A stretch of 64,000 bases of DNA from Psychrobacter urativorans (GTDB lineage Bacteria > Pseudomonadota > Gammaproteobacteria > Pseudomonadales > Moraxellaceae). The position numbers and the translations under genes were made by a program. The DNA is taken from assembly GCF_904846695.1 (NCBI RefSeq), contig NZ_CAJHBR010000001.1, positions 62,001 to 126,000 of the forward strand, read 5' to 3'. Shown one piece after another: positions 9,272 to 18,406 of this stretch. Within the stretch, counting starts at the first letter, position 1. The number at the start of each line of letters is the position of its first letter. The notes below the pieces were generated by a model. It ran no database searches. It worked only from the letters and a program-made list of their open reading frames with translations, and was not told the DNA's origin.

Positions 9272-9653
9272 AAACAGGTCGTTTTATGAGTCTAGTTTCA
9301 CTAAGTCAGCTACACTGGCTTGGGGCTTAGCTTTTGCCTTATTTTTTAGTTTCGGTACAGTGGTTAATGAGGGACAAGCAGCGCCTTGCTTCGGTAATGC
9401 GCAAAGCGCCTATAATTATTTGCTAACCCAAGAAGAGTTGGAAAACCAAGCCCTAAGCCAAAATAGCATTAATATCAATCGTGCTAGTGAAGGTGAGCTG
9501 ACATCGCTAAAAGGTATTGGTAGCAGTAAAGCACAAGCTATTATCTTATACCGCGAAATGTTCGGCGACTTTAAAAGTATCGATGAATTGGCAAAAGTAA
9601 CAGGTATTGGGGCTAAAACCATAGAGAAAAATCGATCCCGTTTACAACTATAG
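9261..9653 (+). CDS. ComEA-like helix-hairpin-helix protein
   Basis: A 130-residue exported or membrane-anchored DNA-binding protein of the ComEA type. A hydrophobic segment near residues 15-32 precedes GQAAP. The C-terminal 60 residues carry two helix-hairpin-helix motifs (NINRASEGELTSLKGIGSSK and KVTGIGAKTIE). In naturally competent bacteria ComEA pulls incoming DNA into the periplasm. The ATG lies inside the end of mazG (11-nt overlap). The role in competence is inferred from family and domain order only. Confidence 0.85.
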   Translation: MNAENRSFYESSFTKSATLAWGLAFALFFSFGTVVNEGQAAPCFGNAQSAYNYLLTQEELENQALSQNSININRASEGELTSLKGIGSSKAQAIILYREMFGDFKSIDELAKVTGIGAKTIEKNRSRLQL

Positions 9654-9814
9654 AATTAAATATTTTTTAATTGACGATAATTTTGACAAAATTGCGTGTA
9701 AGTAAATATCTAAATACACCCACCGTGCATAAAATTTGTTAAACTAGCAGGTACATCCGCCTGACAAACGCTGTGTTGGTCAGGGTGGTTAAGAATATGG
9801 CAAGGAGTAGATGC

Positions 9815-12118
9815 ATGGCCGAGCGTGCCGCCAAGCAGTTAGAACTGAATAAATCTGAATTACCTAATTCCATTACTGAAGTAATTGCCACTCTATCCCG
9901 AGCTGGGTTTGATGCCTATATCGTCGGCGGAGGAGTGCGTGATACTTTATTAGGACTGCGTCCAAAAGACTTCGACGCGGTTACTGATGCCAAGCCATAT
10001 GAAATCAAAGATGTGTTTGGTAAGCGTTGCCGCATTATCGGTCGCCGCTTTCAGTTGGCGCATGTGTATTCTGGACGTGAACTGATAGAAGTAGCTACTT
10101 TTCGTGGTCCACCCAATAATGATTCCAATACCAATCAAGACGGTATGATCATACGTGACAACGTTTGGGGCGATATCAAACAAGATTTCTCTCGTCGTGA
10201 TTTCTCTATCAATGCGCTGTATTATCAGCCGCTCAAAGGCGTAGTCCATGATTTTTGTGGTGCTCTTGATGATATCGATAACAAGATAATTCGGTTGTTG
10301 GGTAATGCGCCAGTACGTATTGAAGAAGATCCAGTGCGTCTACTGCGGGCCTTACGTTTCAAAGCGAAATTAGGCTTTGAGTTCGATAAAGAGTTAGCCG
10401 CGCAGTTTCATGATGGTAATTGGGCATTGTTAGAGCAAATATCACCGCATCGTCTTTATGATGAAACTCAGAAGATGTTTACTGGTGGTTATCTAGTACC
10501 GTTGTTACCTTTATTGTTTGAATCAGGAGCGATTGATAGCCTTATCATATATCCGCCTGCTGACCCGAGTCCATTAGTGCAGCAAGTAGCTATTAATACA
10601 GACAAGCGTATTGGTGCTGGTAAAAGTATCAATCCAGCCTTCTTTTATGCCGCTCTGCTGTGGGAAAACTACTTACACCAGTTAGAAAAAGCTAAAAAAC
10701 GCAATATGCCATTCGCTGAAGCACAAATGCAAGCGGCTGGTAAAGTTATTGATCGTCAACGTATCAAAACCGCTATTCCTAAATTTGCTGAGCAGTTCAT
10801 TCGTGATATTTGGCTATTGCAGCCAAAACTTGCCGCACCGCGTAGTAAGCAAATAGAGCAGTTGGCTGAGCATCCGCGTTTTCGTGCTGGCTTTGACTTC
10901 CTGTTATTACGTGAGCAGTGTGGTGATGCTGAGCATCCGTTATCAGAGTCAACCAATGATATGGGGGACTGGTGGCAGACTTATCAGACTTTGTCTGAGT
11001 CGCAAAAACAACAAGCAATCGAAGATTTTGATGAAAATATTCGTCGTGGAGCTTATAAGCAAGCGAAAAATGGGCCACGTGGTCGCGGACGTAATCGTCA
11101 AAATCAACAAGATAGTAGCGATAACGAGCAAGCACAGCCAAGCGATATTAACAGTCAAAACAACAGTAGTAAAAAAGAGCAATTGATGACGAATGCGCAG
11201 CCCACAGCTATTAATGACGCCTCAAACGTACCTTCACGTCGTCGCCGTCGTGCTGATAATGCCTCTGAGGCTTTGGTGACAGCGCCGCAAGCTGACGCCA
11301 GTTTACAGTCATCGTCGCCACAATCTGAACCGTCAAAATCCCGCCATAGCAACAGGTCTGCTAATAAGCTGACGCCGCGACAGAAGCATGATAGTAATGA
11401 GCTGGCACAATTACAGCAGCTGTCATTGGCTTATAGTAGTGCTGAGTCTAATATAGACCAAGCCTCTAGCCCTGCGCCCCTGTTTGTGATTGAGCATGAT
11501 AACGTCGTTCCGCCACTGAAAAAGCAACTGGCAGAGCAAACGCAGAAGCCTAATGCCAATTCAAATGCTAATACCCGTGCTGATACTAGTACTAGTGTTG
11601 AACAAAAAACGGCAGTATCTAAAGTTAAGCCTAAGCTACAACCTAAGCCGGAGCAAAAACTGGATCAAAAGTCAGCTAAATCTGTAGTTACTGAAGAAAA
11701 AGCCAAGCGCCCACTGACTTGTGTAGCAGAAACCCAAGTAGCACAAACGCCAAAATTGGTTAGTACTAATAATGAACCGATACCGCATCAGCGTCGTCGC
11801 CGTCAGCCAAGTACCGTAGAGGCAATGCCTACGGTTAATGGTTCAACTACTCGTTATGAGAAAAAACCACCTAAAGTAGTAGTGCCAGTCGATACTGAAT
11901 CCAAAGCTAATTCTAAGCCTAAGGAAACAACTGCCAAGTTAGCTGGAGGCGGTAAAGCTGGTGAGCAAGCTAAGATCCCTAAAGTGGCTTCTGAAAAACA
12001 GGCTAAGGTTAGCGAAAAAACAGCTAGCAATAGTAATGTTAAAGGCGCTGTACCTTCAAAGCGTCGCCGCCGTCAGCCTAGTACTGATATTACGGTGACG
12101 GAACAAGAAGGTAAGTAA
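9815..12118 (+). CDS. pcnB: poly(A) polymerase with long arginine-rich tail
   Basis: Adds 3' poly(A) tails that mark RNA for decay. The nucleotidyltransferase head shows VGGGVRD (37-43) and the metal-binding DFD (52-54), then RRDFSINALYY and the RRxxEEDPVRLLRALRF-like region. I chose the ATG at 9815 because AAGGAG ends 7 nt upstream; the open frame extends to a GTG at 9773 without a ribosome site. At 767 residues it far exceeds E. coli PcnB (about 465). The excess is a C-terminal low-complexity tail from about residue 410, rich in K, Q, S, P and A. It has an RGRGRNRQN patch and three RRRR clusters near residues 475, 658 and 749, the last two in nearly the same RRRRQPST context. It overlaps folK by one base. 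Confidence 0.93.
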   Translation: MAERAAKQLELNKSELPNSITEVIATLSRAGFDAYIVGGGVRDTLLGLRPKDFDAVTDAKPYEIKDVFGKRCRIIGRRFQLAHVYSGRELIEVATFRGPPNNDSNTNQDGMIIRDNVWGDIKQDFSRRDFSINALYYQPLKGVVHDFCGALDDIDNKIIRLLGNAPVRIEEDPVRLLRALRFKAKLGFEFDKELAAQFHDGNWALLEQISPHRLYDETQKMFTGGYLVPLLPLLFESGAIDSLIIYPPADPSPLVQQVAINTDKRIGAGKSINPAFFYAALLWENYLHQLEKAKKRNMPFAEAQMQAAGKVIDRQRIKTAIPKFAEQFIRDIWLLQPKLAAPRSKQIEQLAEHPRFRAGFDFLLLREQCGDAEHPLSESTNDMGDWWQTYQTLSESQKQQAIEDFDENIRRGAYKQAKNGPRGRGRNRQNQQDSSDNEQAQPSDINSQNNSSKKEQLMTNAQPTAINDASNVPSRRRRRADNASEALVTAPQADASLQSSSPQSEPSKSRHSNRSANKLTPRQKHDSNELAQLQQLSLAYSSAESNIDQASSPAPLFVIEHDNVVPPLKKQLAEQTQKPNANSNANTRADTSTSVEQKTAVSKVKPKLQPKPEQKLDQKSAKSVVTEEKAKRPLTCVAETQVAQTPKLVSTNNEPIPHQRRRRQPSTVEAMPTVNGSTTRYEKKPPKVVVPVDTESKANSKPKETTAKLAGGGKAGEQAKIPKVASEKQAKVSEKTASNSNVKGAVPSKRRRRQPSTDITVTEQEGK

Positions 12119-12702
12119 TGCTCATAAAAGCTGAGGCAAATACGGACGGCATTGCTAGCAGTATGAACGCTGAGGCTAGCAGTTGGATTAAATGCTATTT
12201 AGGCTTGGGTAGTAACTTGGCCAATGATTTAGGCTCGCCAACTGAACATTTGCAGCAAGCGTTGAGTGCTCTACGTCAGTATAAACAGATTCGCAAGGTA
12301 GAAGTCTCTTCGTTTTATAGCTCGGCGCCGATGGGACCGCAAGATCAAGCTGATTTTGTTAATGCTGTGGCGGGACTTGAGACTACGCTGGCGCCACTTG
12401 AGCTGCTTGATGTTTGTCAGCAGCTAGAGCAAGGAGCTAAGCGGGCGCGTCTGAGACACTGGGGTGAACGTAGCCTAGATGTAGATATTCTAATTTATGG
12501 TCAACAGCAAGTGAGCGAGCCAAGCTTGATAGTGCCGCATGTCGGGCTAAGCGAACGCAATTTTGTCTTAGTTCCATTGCGAGAACTGGCGCCGGAACTG
12601 ATGATTTTACAGCAGTCTATTAGCGATTACCCTTTAAGTGTAGACTGGACAGCGCTACAGCGTCTAGATGAGCCTAAGCTGCGTTTAGATGATTGTGAGT
12701 AA
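12118..12702 (+). CDS. folK: 2-amino-4-hydroxy-6-hydroxymethyldihydropteridine pyrophosphokinase
   Basis: Transfers pyrophosphate from ATP to 6-hydroxymethyl-dihydropterin in folate synthesis. YLGLGSN (27-33) and the signature around GERSLDVDILIYG identify the family; the usual G-P-R is G-E-R here. The start ATG shares its first base with the pcnB stop (TAATG), which indicates translational coupling. About 20 residues precede the conserved core, so the internal M16 is an alternative start. panB follows after 33 bp. Confidence 0.93.
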   Translation: MLIKAEANTDGIASSMNAEASSWIKCYLGLGSNLANDLGSPTEHLQQALSALRQYKQIRKVEVSSFYSSAPMGPQDQADFVNAVAGLETTLAPLELLDVCQQLEQGAKRARLRHWGERSLDVDILIYGQQQVSEPSLIVPHVGLSERNFVLVPLRELAPELMILQQSISDYPLSVDWTALQRLDEPKLRLDDCE

Positions 12703-12735
12703 TACCCACATTAATAAAGCCTTATCGAGGGTCAT

Positions 12736-13536
12736 ATGACGACTTTATCGACTTTAAATAAGTTTAAAAAAGACGGTATCAAATTTACTTGCTTAACTTG
12801 TTACGATGCTATGTTCGCACGAATGATGGACAAGGCACAGATAGATACTATCTTGATTGGTGATAGCTTAGGCATGGTGGTACAAGGCCATGACTCGACT
12901 TTACCAGTTACAGTAAGCGATATGGCTTATCACACTGCTAATGTCGCTCGTAGCAATAAGCAGGCATTGATTTTAGCTGACTTGCCTTTTATGAGTTATG
13001 TTACCTTAGCCGATGCCATCGCTAATAGCCGTCAGCTGATGCAAGCTGGTGCTCATGTGATCAAGGTTGAAGGCGGTAGTGAGCTGTGTGATTTAGTAAC
13101 TACGTTAGCCAATGCCGGTACACCAACTTGTGTGCATTTAGGGTTAACCCCGCAATCAGTCAATGTCTTTGGGGGTTATAAAATCCAAGGGCGTACTGAG
13201 GATGCTGCGGACAAATTACTAGCTGATGCGCAAGCAGTAGTAGCTGCTGGAGCCGCGCTATTAGTCCTAGAGTGCGTTCCTGCCAAGCTTGCCAAACTAG
13301 TAACAGCAACTGTTCCAGTACCAGTCATTGGCATAGGTGCTGGCGCGGATACTGATGGTCAAGTACTAGTCATGCATGACATGTTAGGAATGGTGCATGG
13401 ACGAGTACCACGATTTGTCCATGACTTCTTGACCGATGTGCGCAATAGTGATCATAGTATCGAAGGGGCATTTGCCTTATATCAGCAAGCAGTACGTGAA
13501 GGTAGTTTTCCTACTGAGCAGCATCAATTTAATTAG
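12736..13536 (+). CDS. panB: 3-methyl-2-oxobutanoate hydroxymethyltransferase
   Basis: Makes ketopantoate from 2-oxoisovalerate and methylene-tetrahydrofolate, the first pantothenate step. The TIM-barrel family signature is seen in TCYDAMFARM (21-30) and in the Mg ligand D43 within GDSLGM. A catalytic glutamate region lies in VLECVP near residue 180. The length of 266 is normal. It is placed between folK and panC in one operon, which joins folate and pantothenate synthesis. Confidence 0.97.
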   Translation: MTTLSTLNKFKKDGIKFTCLTCYDAMFARMMDKAQIDTILIGDSLGMVVQGHDSTLPVTVSDMAYHTANVARSNKQALILADLPFMSYVTLADAIANSRQLMQAGAHVIKVEGGSELCDLVTTLANAGTPTCVHLGLTPQSVNVFGGYKIQGRTEDAADKLLADAQAVVAAGAALLVLECVPAKLAKLVTATVPVPVIGIGAGADTDGQVLVMHDMLGMVHGRVPRFVHDFLTDVRNSDHSIEGAFALYQQAVREGSFPTEQHQFN

Positions 13537-13597
13537 TAGCTGATTGCTTCTGTTATCCTCACTAACTTTTTATAGCATCCTATAACCAGAGTTTATA

Positions 13598-14473
13598 ATG
13601 CCTATTATTCATCACCATATTGACTCTTTGCGCGCAGCTTTGCAGCCGTATCGTAGCGAGCAGCGCATTGCTTTAGTGCCGACGATGGGCAACCTACATC
13701 AAGGGCATTTGCAGCTAGTAAAGCTGGCCAAACAGCATGCAGATATTGTGGTGGTGAGTATTTTTGTCAATCCTACTCAGTTTGGTGTAGGCGAGGACTT
13801 TGATAGCTATCCACGTACCCTTGATGCGGACGTAGGCATGCTAGCTAGTGTGGGTGCTGATTATGTCTTCGCACCTAGTAGTGATGAGATGTATCCAGTG
13901 CTACCACCAGCGACTGCGATTACTGCTGGTGCTATTACTAGTCAGTTATGTGGCCAGTCACGACCGACCCATTTCGATGGTGTGGGCATTGTGGTGACTA
14001 AGCTGTTCAATATTGTCCAACCTGATGTATCCATATTCGGACAAAAAGACTATCAGCAACTAGCTATTATCAAACAATTAGTTGGTGATTTGAGTTATCC
14101 AATTGCGATTATTGGAGCGCCAATAGTTCGTGCCAGTGATGGTTTGGCTTTATCCTCGCGCAATCAATATCTCAATACGGATGAGCGCCAGATAGCGCCT
14201 ATTTTGCATAGTGAGTTACAACGCCTAGCGCAGCAACTGACTGAGGCACCAGACTATAAGTCCGTATTGCAATCACTGCTAACAGACAGTGCTAAACGTA
14301 TTAGTGACGCAGGCTTAGTTATTGATTATCTAGAAGTAAAAACTACCGATCTTGCAGCCATAGATACCCAAGACTCTCAGCTTACTAATAGCCAAGATTT
14401 AATTATTTTAGTCGCCGCTTGGTTAGGTCGTGCTCGTTTATTAGACAACCAGTTACTGACAGTCAACCCTTAA
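13598..14473 (+). CDS. panC: pantothenate synthetase
   Basis: ATP-dependent condensation of pantoate with beta-alanine. The HIGH-type motif PTMGNLHQGH (28-37, H34 and H37), the FVNPTQF segment and the FGQKDYQQL segment are intact. The length of 291 is normal. It follows panB by 61 bp; no panD is in the window. Confidence 0.97.
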   Translation: MPIIHHHIDSLRAALQPYRSEQRIALVPTMGNLHQGHLQLVKLAKQHADIVVVSIFVNPTQFGVGEDFDSYPRTLDADVGMLASVGADYVFAPSSDEMYPVLPPATAITAGAITSQLCGQSRPTHFDGVGIVVTKLFNIVQPDVSIFGQKDYQQLAIIKQLVGDLSYPIAIIGAPIVRASDGLALSSRNQYLNTDERQIAPILHSELQRLAQQLTEAPDYKSVLQSLLTDSAKRISDAGLVIDYLEVKTTDLAAIDTQDSQLTNSQDLIILVAAWLGRARLLDNQLLTVNP

Positions 14474-14626
14474 TAATTAACTGTTTAATAGCAATGCTCT
14501 ACTAATAATCTACAATCTAGCTTGCTATAGATTCAGTAATAGATTTAATAGTTATCAGCAAACAAGCCATAAATAGACCGGGCATAGTAGTGATTCAATG
14601 GACTTAATAAGACAGGGTAGTGAGTC

Positions 14627-15580
14627 ATGGAAGCAACAGGTAAAGCTCAACAGCAGAATACAGTAGTAGCGTCGAACTCAGAAGATGCTATCAATGTATT
14701 AGTCATCTCTGGTCGTTCAGGATCAGGTAAAACTTCAGTATTAAATATACTAGAGGATTTAGGCTATTATTCTATTGATAATTTGCCATTATCCTTAGTG
14801 CCTGAAGCAGCGCATAAGCTGATTAGCGAGAGCGGTCTCAAACGTATTGCTCTAGGTGTTGATATTCGCTCACCGCGTGCCGATTTATCGAATTTCTCTG
14901 CCATACACGATACTTTAAAACAGACTTACGATGAAAAAAACGTGCAAGTGATTTATGTCACTGCACAAGAAGGCACCCTAGTTGCGCGCTTCAACGCCAC
15001 TCGTCGCGTGCATCCGTTGATGGCACAAGATAGTGAAGATTCGGAGCATACTAGCTATAACTTGCCAGCCGCTATCAAAAAAGAGGTTGAGTTATTGCAA
15101 CCTATTGCTAGTCATGCTGATATTATTATTGATACTACTAAGCTGAATATTCACCAATTAAAAGAGCGTCTACGTGAACAAATAGGTGCTGAAAATAAAA
15201 TTGTCATTAACCTATTATCTTTCGGCTTTAAGTATGGCAGTCCTATTGACGCCGACTTTGTATTTGATGTTAGAATTTTACCGAATCCGCATTGGAATCC
15301 TGCGCTGCGTAGCGCTACTGGACTCGATGGTGAAGTGGCAGAGTTCTTTGCTGATTATCCTGAAGTTGCAGAAATGACGGATGATATCGATAAGTTTCTA
15401 AATCGCTGGCTACCAGACTTTTTGCATAATAATCGTCACACAGTGACCATAGGTATAGGCTGTACTGGTGGCAAGCATCGCTCAGTATTTATCACTGAAC
15501 AGCTACGAAACAGGCTGGCTGCTAGTTTACCAGCAGAGTTAACGGTCATTGCCAAGCATCGTGAAAAGAGTCGTTGGTAA
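14627..15580 (+). CDS. rapZ: RNase adapter RapZ
   Basis: P-loop protein which in enterobacteria controls GlmS by directing sRNA GlmZ to RNase E and sensing glucosamine-6-phosphate. The Walker A motif is GRSGSGKT (29-36), followed by VLNILEDLGYYSIDNLP-type sequence, and the C-terminal domain contains GCTGGKHRSV. The length of 317 exceeds the usual 284 because of an unconserved 25-residue N-terminus and small inserts. It stands alone, without the rpoN-hpf-ptsN neighbours it often has. Whether GlmZ-type sRNAs exist here cannot be read from the window. Confidence 0.93.
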   Translation: MEATGKAQQQNTVVASNSEDAINVLVISGRSGSGKTSVLNILEDLGYYSIDNLPLSLVPEAAHKLISESGLKRIALGVDIRSPRADLSNFSAIHDTLKQTYDEKNVQVIYVTAQEGTLVARFNATRRVHPLMAQDSEDSEHTSYNLPAAIKKEVELLQPIASHADIIIDTTKLNIHQLKERLREQIGAENKIVINLLSFGFKYGSPIDADFVFDVRILPNPHWNPALRSATGLDGEVAEFFADYPEVAEMTDDIDKFLNRWLPDFLHNNRHTVTIGIGCTGGKHRSVFITEQLRNRLAASLPAELTVIAKHREKSRW

Positions 15581-15733
15581 GGGACAGCTGCTAAACGTTG
15601 ACAATACCTAAGAATAGCTTTGATCAAGCGCTAACTGTTTTTTAGTTGAGCTGGCAAGTACTACCATTTAGCAGTTTCATTAAACATTTTCATGAAACGC
15701 TATTACTAGATATTATGATTAATATTGAAATCA

Positions 15734-15761
15734 TTTTTTAACTACTATTTTTTAACTACTA
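15734..15761 (+). repeat. tandem 14-bp duplication upstream of darP
   Basis: TTTTTTAACTACTA occurs twice in direct succession (15734-15747, 15748-15761), ending 15 nt before the darP ATG. Confidence 0.85.
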
Positions 15762-15776
15762 TTTTAGAGAGCTTAT

Positions 15777-16286
15777 ATGATTGACTGGTCAGAACAGGAC
15801 ATGCGAGTTTCGCGCACTGAACTAAAAAAAGCTCATGAGCGCTTACAAACATTATCTATACCGCTATCAAACTTGTCAAAAAAGCAGCTAAAAAAAATTC
15901 CTGCCAGTGAGTACTTTATGGCAGAGTTGATGGCTTTAGCAGATATCACTAGTGCCACTGCTCGCATTCGTCAAACCAAACGTGTTGGCAAGCTTATCAG
16001 TGAAGAGAACCGTCATGAGCTAGTAAAAGCGCTGTTTGAGGCTCATTTCGCTAGTGAGCAAGTGGCTAAAATTGAGAGCTGGCATAGCCGATTGAATATC
16101 AATGATGAAGGCACCCTCAAGCAGTTTGTGAAGCAGTACAAAATCTCTGAGCGCAATAGTCTTTATCAGTTATTATTATGGATTGAGTATGCCAAACATA
16201 ATCAAGATGATGAGTTAATGGCAGAGTCGAAAGAAGACCTAGTAAGCTACATCCGTGAAGTCGCTATTTTATCTGATCTTAAGTAA
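15777..16286 (+). CDS. darP: ribosome biogenesis protein DarP (DUF615/YjgA)
   Basis: A small helical, charged protein of the YjgA family, which binds late 50S precursors and promotes their maturation. The N-terminal VSRTELKKAHERLQ stretch, the LPxSEYFMAELMAL-like region and ARIRQTKRVGKLI are characteristic. The length of 169 is close to the family norm (about 180). It is followed by a bidirectional terminator shared with dsbA. Confidence 0.9.
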   Translation: MIDWSEQDMRVSRTELKKAHERLQTLSIPLSNLSKKQLKKIPASEYFMAELMALADITSATARIRQTKRVGKLISEENRHELVKALFEAHFASEQVAKIESWHSRLNINDEGTLKQFVKQYKISERNSLYQLLLWIEYAKHNQDDELMAESKEDLVSYIREVAILSDLK

Positions 16287-16329
16287 TCATGAGCTTACAG
16301 GATTATTAGTTAGCAGTATAAGTAACCAT

Positions 16330-16365
16330 AAAAAAGCCAATCATAATAAAATGATTGGCTTTTTT
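16330..16365. terminator. bidirectional terminator between darP and dsbA
   Basis: Perfect stem AAAAAGCCAATCAT (16331-16344) with its complement at 16351-16364, 6-nt loop, A-tract before and T-tract after. Confidence 0.92.
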
Positions 16366-16443
16366 ACTGAGTTAATTTTTAACTCATTAGACTAGCAACT
16401 GGTTATATTGCGTCTTATTATTTAACTGGCCTACTTAGGACAA

Positions 16444-17064
16444 TTATTTCTTCTCAGTACGAACTTTATTGACTAGATAATCGACTACTTTAGGGACTTC
16501 AGCGCTTTCACCTGTGACTACATATTTGCCTTGTATGACTACGGCAGGTACGCCACTCAATTGATAGCGCTTGGCTCCAGCTTGCGAACGACCTATTTTG
16601 GTACCCACAGCGAAAGAGTTATAAAGACTATTGAATTTCTTTTGGTCAACGCCTTTAGAAGCATACCATTTGCTTAATGACACTTGGTCAAATATCTGTT
16701 TGTTATCTTTATGAATAGCATTGAATAGGGCATCATGAGTTTTGTTCTCATAGCCTAATAATTGCGCAGCATAGAAACCACGAGCACTAGCTTCCCAAAC
16801 AGGATTTAGAGCTGCTGGAGTTTTAAAGAAGGCTACATCTTTAGCTTTGGTTGCTGCCCACTTTTCCATAAATGGATTTAAGGTAAAGCAGTGTGGACAG
16901 CCATACCAAAAGAACTCACGTACAATGATAGCATTACCGCTAATTTTTTCTGGATTATCAAGTACACGGTAGTCTTTACCAGCAACGTAGTCTGCTGCTT
17001 GTACGCTCATAGTGGTAAGCCCAATAGCAAAAGCCAAGCCAGTCAATGCGATAACACGTTTCAT
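16444..17064 (-). CDS. dsbA: periplasmic thiol:disulfide oxidoreductase DsbA
   Basis: Introduces disulfides into exported proteins. Residues 1-23 form a signal peptide ending VQA. The thioredoxin-fold active site is CPHC (56-59) in FFWYGCPHCF, and the cis-proline loop is SGVPAVV. The length of 206 is typical. It is a single gene, convergent with darP and divergent from ubiG. Confidence 0.96.
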   Translation of the reverse strand: MKRVIALTGLAFAIGLTTMSVQAADYVAGKDYRVLDNPEKISGNAIIVREFFWYGCPHCFTLNPFMEKWAATKAKDVAFFKTPAALNPVWEASARGFYAAQLLGYENKTHDALFNAIHKDNKQIFDQVSLSKWYASKGVDQKKFNSLYNSFAVGTKIGRSQAGAKRYQLSGVPAVVIQGKYVVTGESAEVPKVVDYLVNKVRTEKK

Positions 17065-17453
17065 AATTATTCCTTCAGATACTTAAGGGGTGAGTGCTTA
17101 ATATTAGCTTTGAGTTATAAAAAGCTTATTTGGAGAGTGGTAATAAATGGCTAACAGCTAGCTATAATCTGCCTATAATAACGTAAAACGCGGTCAGTTG
17201 TTAACCGTATTCTTAACCAAAAGTTGCAAAGGTGTAGCCACTATTTAGAGCTGCTTATGGTAACTGACTAAAACTAGCGAGTTAATGAGAGCTTTAGTCG
17301 AAAAAATTGAGTAGTGATGTATCAATAATAACCTACATAAACCGTCACTATGTGGTCACGACAAAGCGGTCATGGTCATGCTAACATTGAACAACTATAC
17401 AAAATATATAATTTTAATGATCCTATTTATTAATGAAACTGAAGGAAAATGCT
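17065..17453. other. divergent intergenic region dsbA/ubiG
   Basis: About 389 bp without a gene. TTAACC is repeated directly at about 17202 and 17214. A TATAAT (17407-17412) lies 42 nt before ubiG, with TTGAAC 14 nt upstream of it, which is too close for a standard sigma-70 pair. Functions are unknown. Confidence 0.4.
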
Positions 17454-18326
17454 ATGAGTTCAGTTGTACCTCCTAACGCTACTGTAAATGATGCCAATGT
17501 AAAGCATGGCAATACTGATGTAAGCCGCCATGATAATGCGGATTTTTATCGGTCAACCACCACTAATGTGGATCCTAGTGAGGTTGATAAATTCAATAAA
17601 CTGGCTACTGAATGGTGGGATAAAACCGGCGCATTTGCAACCTTGCATGAGATCAATCCACTGCGCCTTAATTGGATAGAGGACAATGTAAAACGCGGTT
17701 ATCAGGCCGATACGTCCAGCTTAGCTGCAGATCAGAATACAGCAGAGTCAGGCTTATCAGGCAAGAGAATAGTCGATGTAGGTTGTGGTGGTGGTATTTT
17801 ATCTGAGTCTATGGCGCGTCGTGGAGCACAAGTAATAGGCATTGATTTAGGTACTGAAAACCTAAAGGCTGCTAGCTTACATGCTGAGCAGAGCGGCCTG
17901 ACTGAGACTTTAAGTTATCAACATATTGCAGTTGAGAGTTTTGCGGCTAAACATGCTGGTCAGTTCGATGTAGTGACTTGTATGGAGATGCTGGAGCATG
18001 TGCCAGACCCTAGCGCTATTGTACAAGCTTGCTTCGATATGTTGGCGCCTGGTGGTGTTTGTGTGCTCTCTACCATTAATCGCAATCCTAAGTCTTACCT
18101 GTTCGCCATTATTGGTGCTGAGTATGTCTTACGCTTGCTAGATCGTGGTACTCATGATTACGCAAAGTTCATCACTCCAGCTGAGTTGGATAAGATGGCT
18201 GCCACTGCAGGCTTTACTCGTCAAGATATCATCGGCCTGCATTATAATCCAATAACTAAGCGCTATTGGTTGGCGCAGAATGTCGATGTAAATTATATGA
18301 TGGCAGTACAAAAGCCTTTGTCTTAG
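17454..18326 (+). CDS. ubiG: ubiquinone O-methyltransferase UbiG
   Basis: SAM-dependent methylation of two ring hydroxyls in ubiquinone synthesis. The UbiG core begins at NVDPSEVDKFNKLATEWWD (about 38). The SAM motif is VDVGCGGG (107-114), and VEMLEHVPDP-type motif II follows. AAGGA ends 7 nt before the ATG at 17454, so I prefer it to the ATG at 17433. The first 37 residues are an unconserved polar extension. gph lies 80 bp downstream; pairing of ubiG and gph is common in gammaproteobacteria. Confidence 0.95.
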   Translation: MSSVVPPNATVNDANVKHGNTDVSRHDNADFYRSTTTNVDPSEVDKFNKLATEWWDKTGAFATLHEINPLRLNWIEDNVKRGYQADTSSLAADQNTAESGLSGKRIVDVGCGGGILSESMARRGAQVIGIDLGTENLKAASLHAEQSGLTETLSYQHIAVESFAAKHAGQFDVVTCMEMLEHVPDPSAIVQACFDMLAPGGVCVLSTINRNPKSYLFAIIGAEYVLRLLDRGTHDYAKFITPAELDKMAATAGFTRQDIIGLHYNPITKRYWLAQNVDVNYMMAVQKPLS

Positions 18327-18406
18327 GCCTAATATCATTGGGCTATAGTATGAACACATGATAAATATTCTAAAATGTCACTTTTAATAAAAGAAGAGCT
18401 ATTCTC

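Noticed and set aside
10797..11352. Minus-strand frames within the pcnB tail
   Set aside because: Low-complexity tail coding leaves the opposite strand open by composition; no start signals or motifs.
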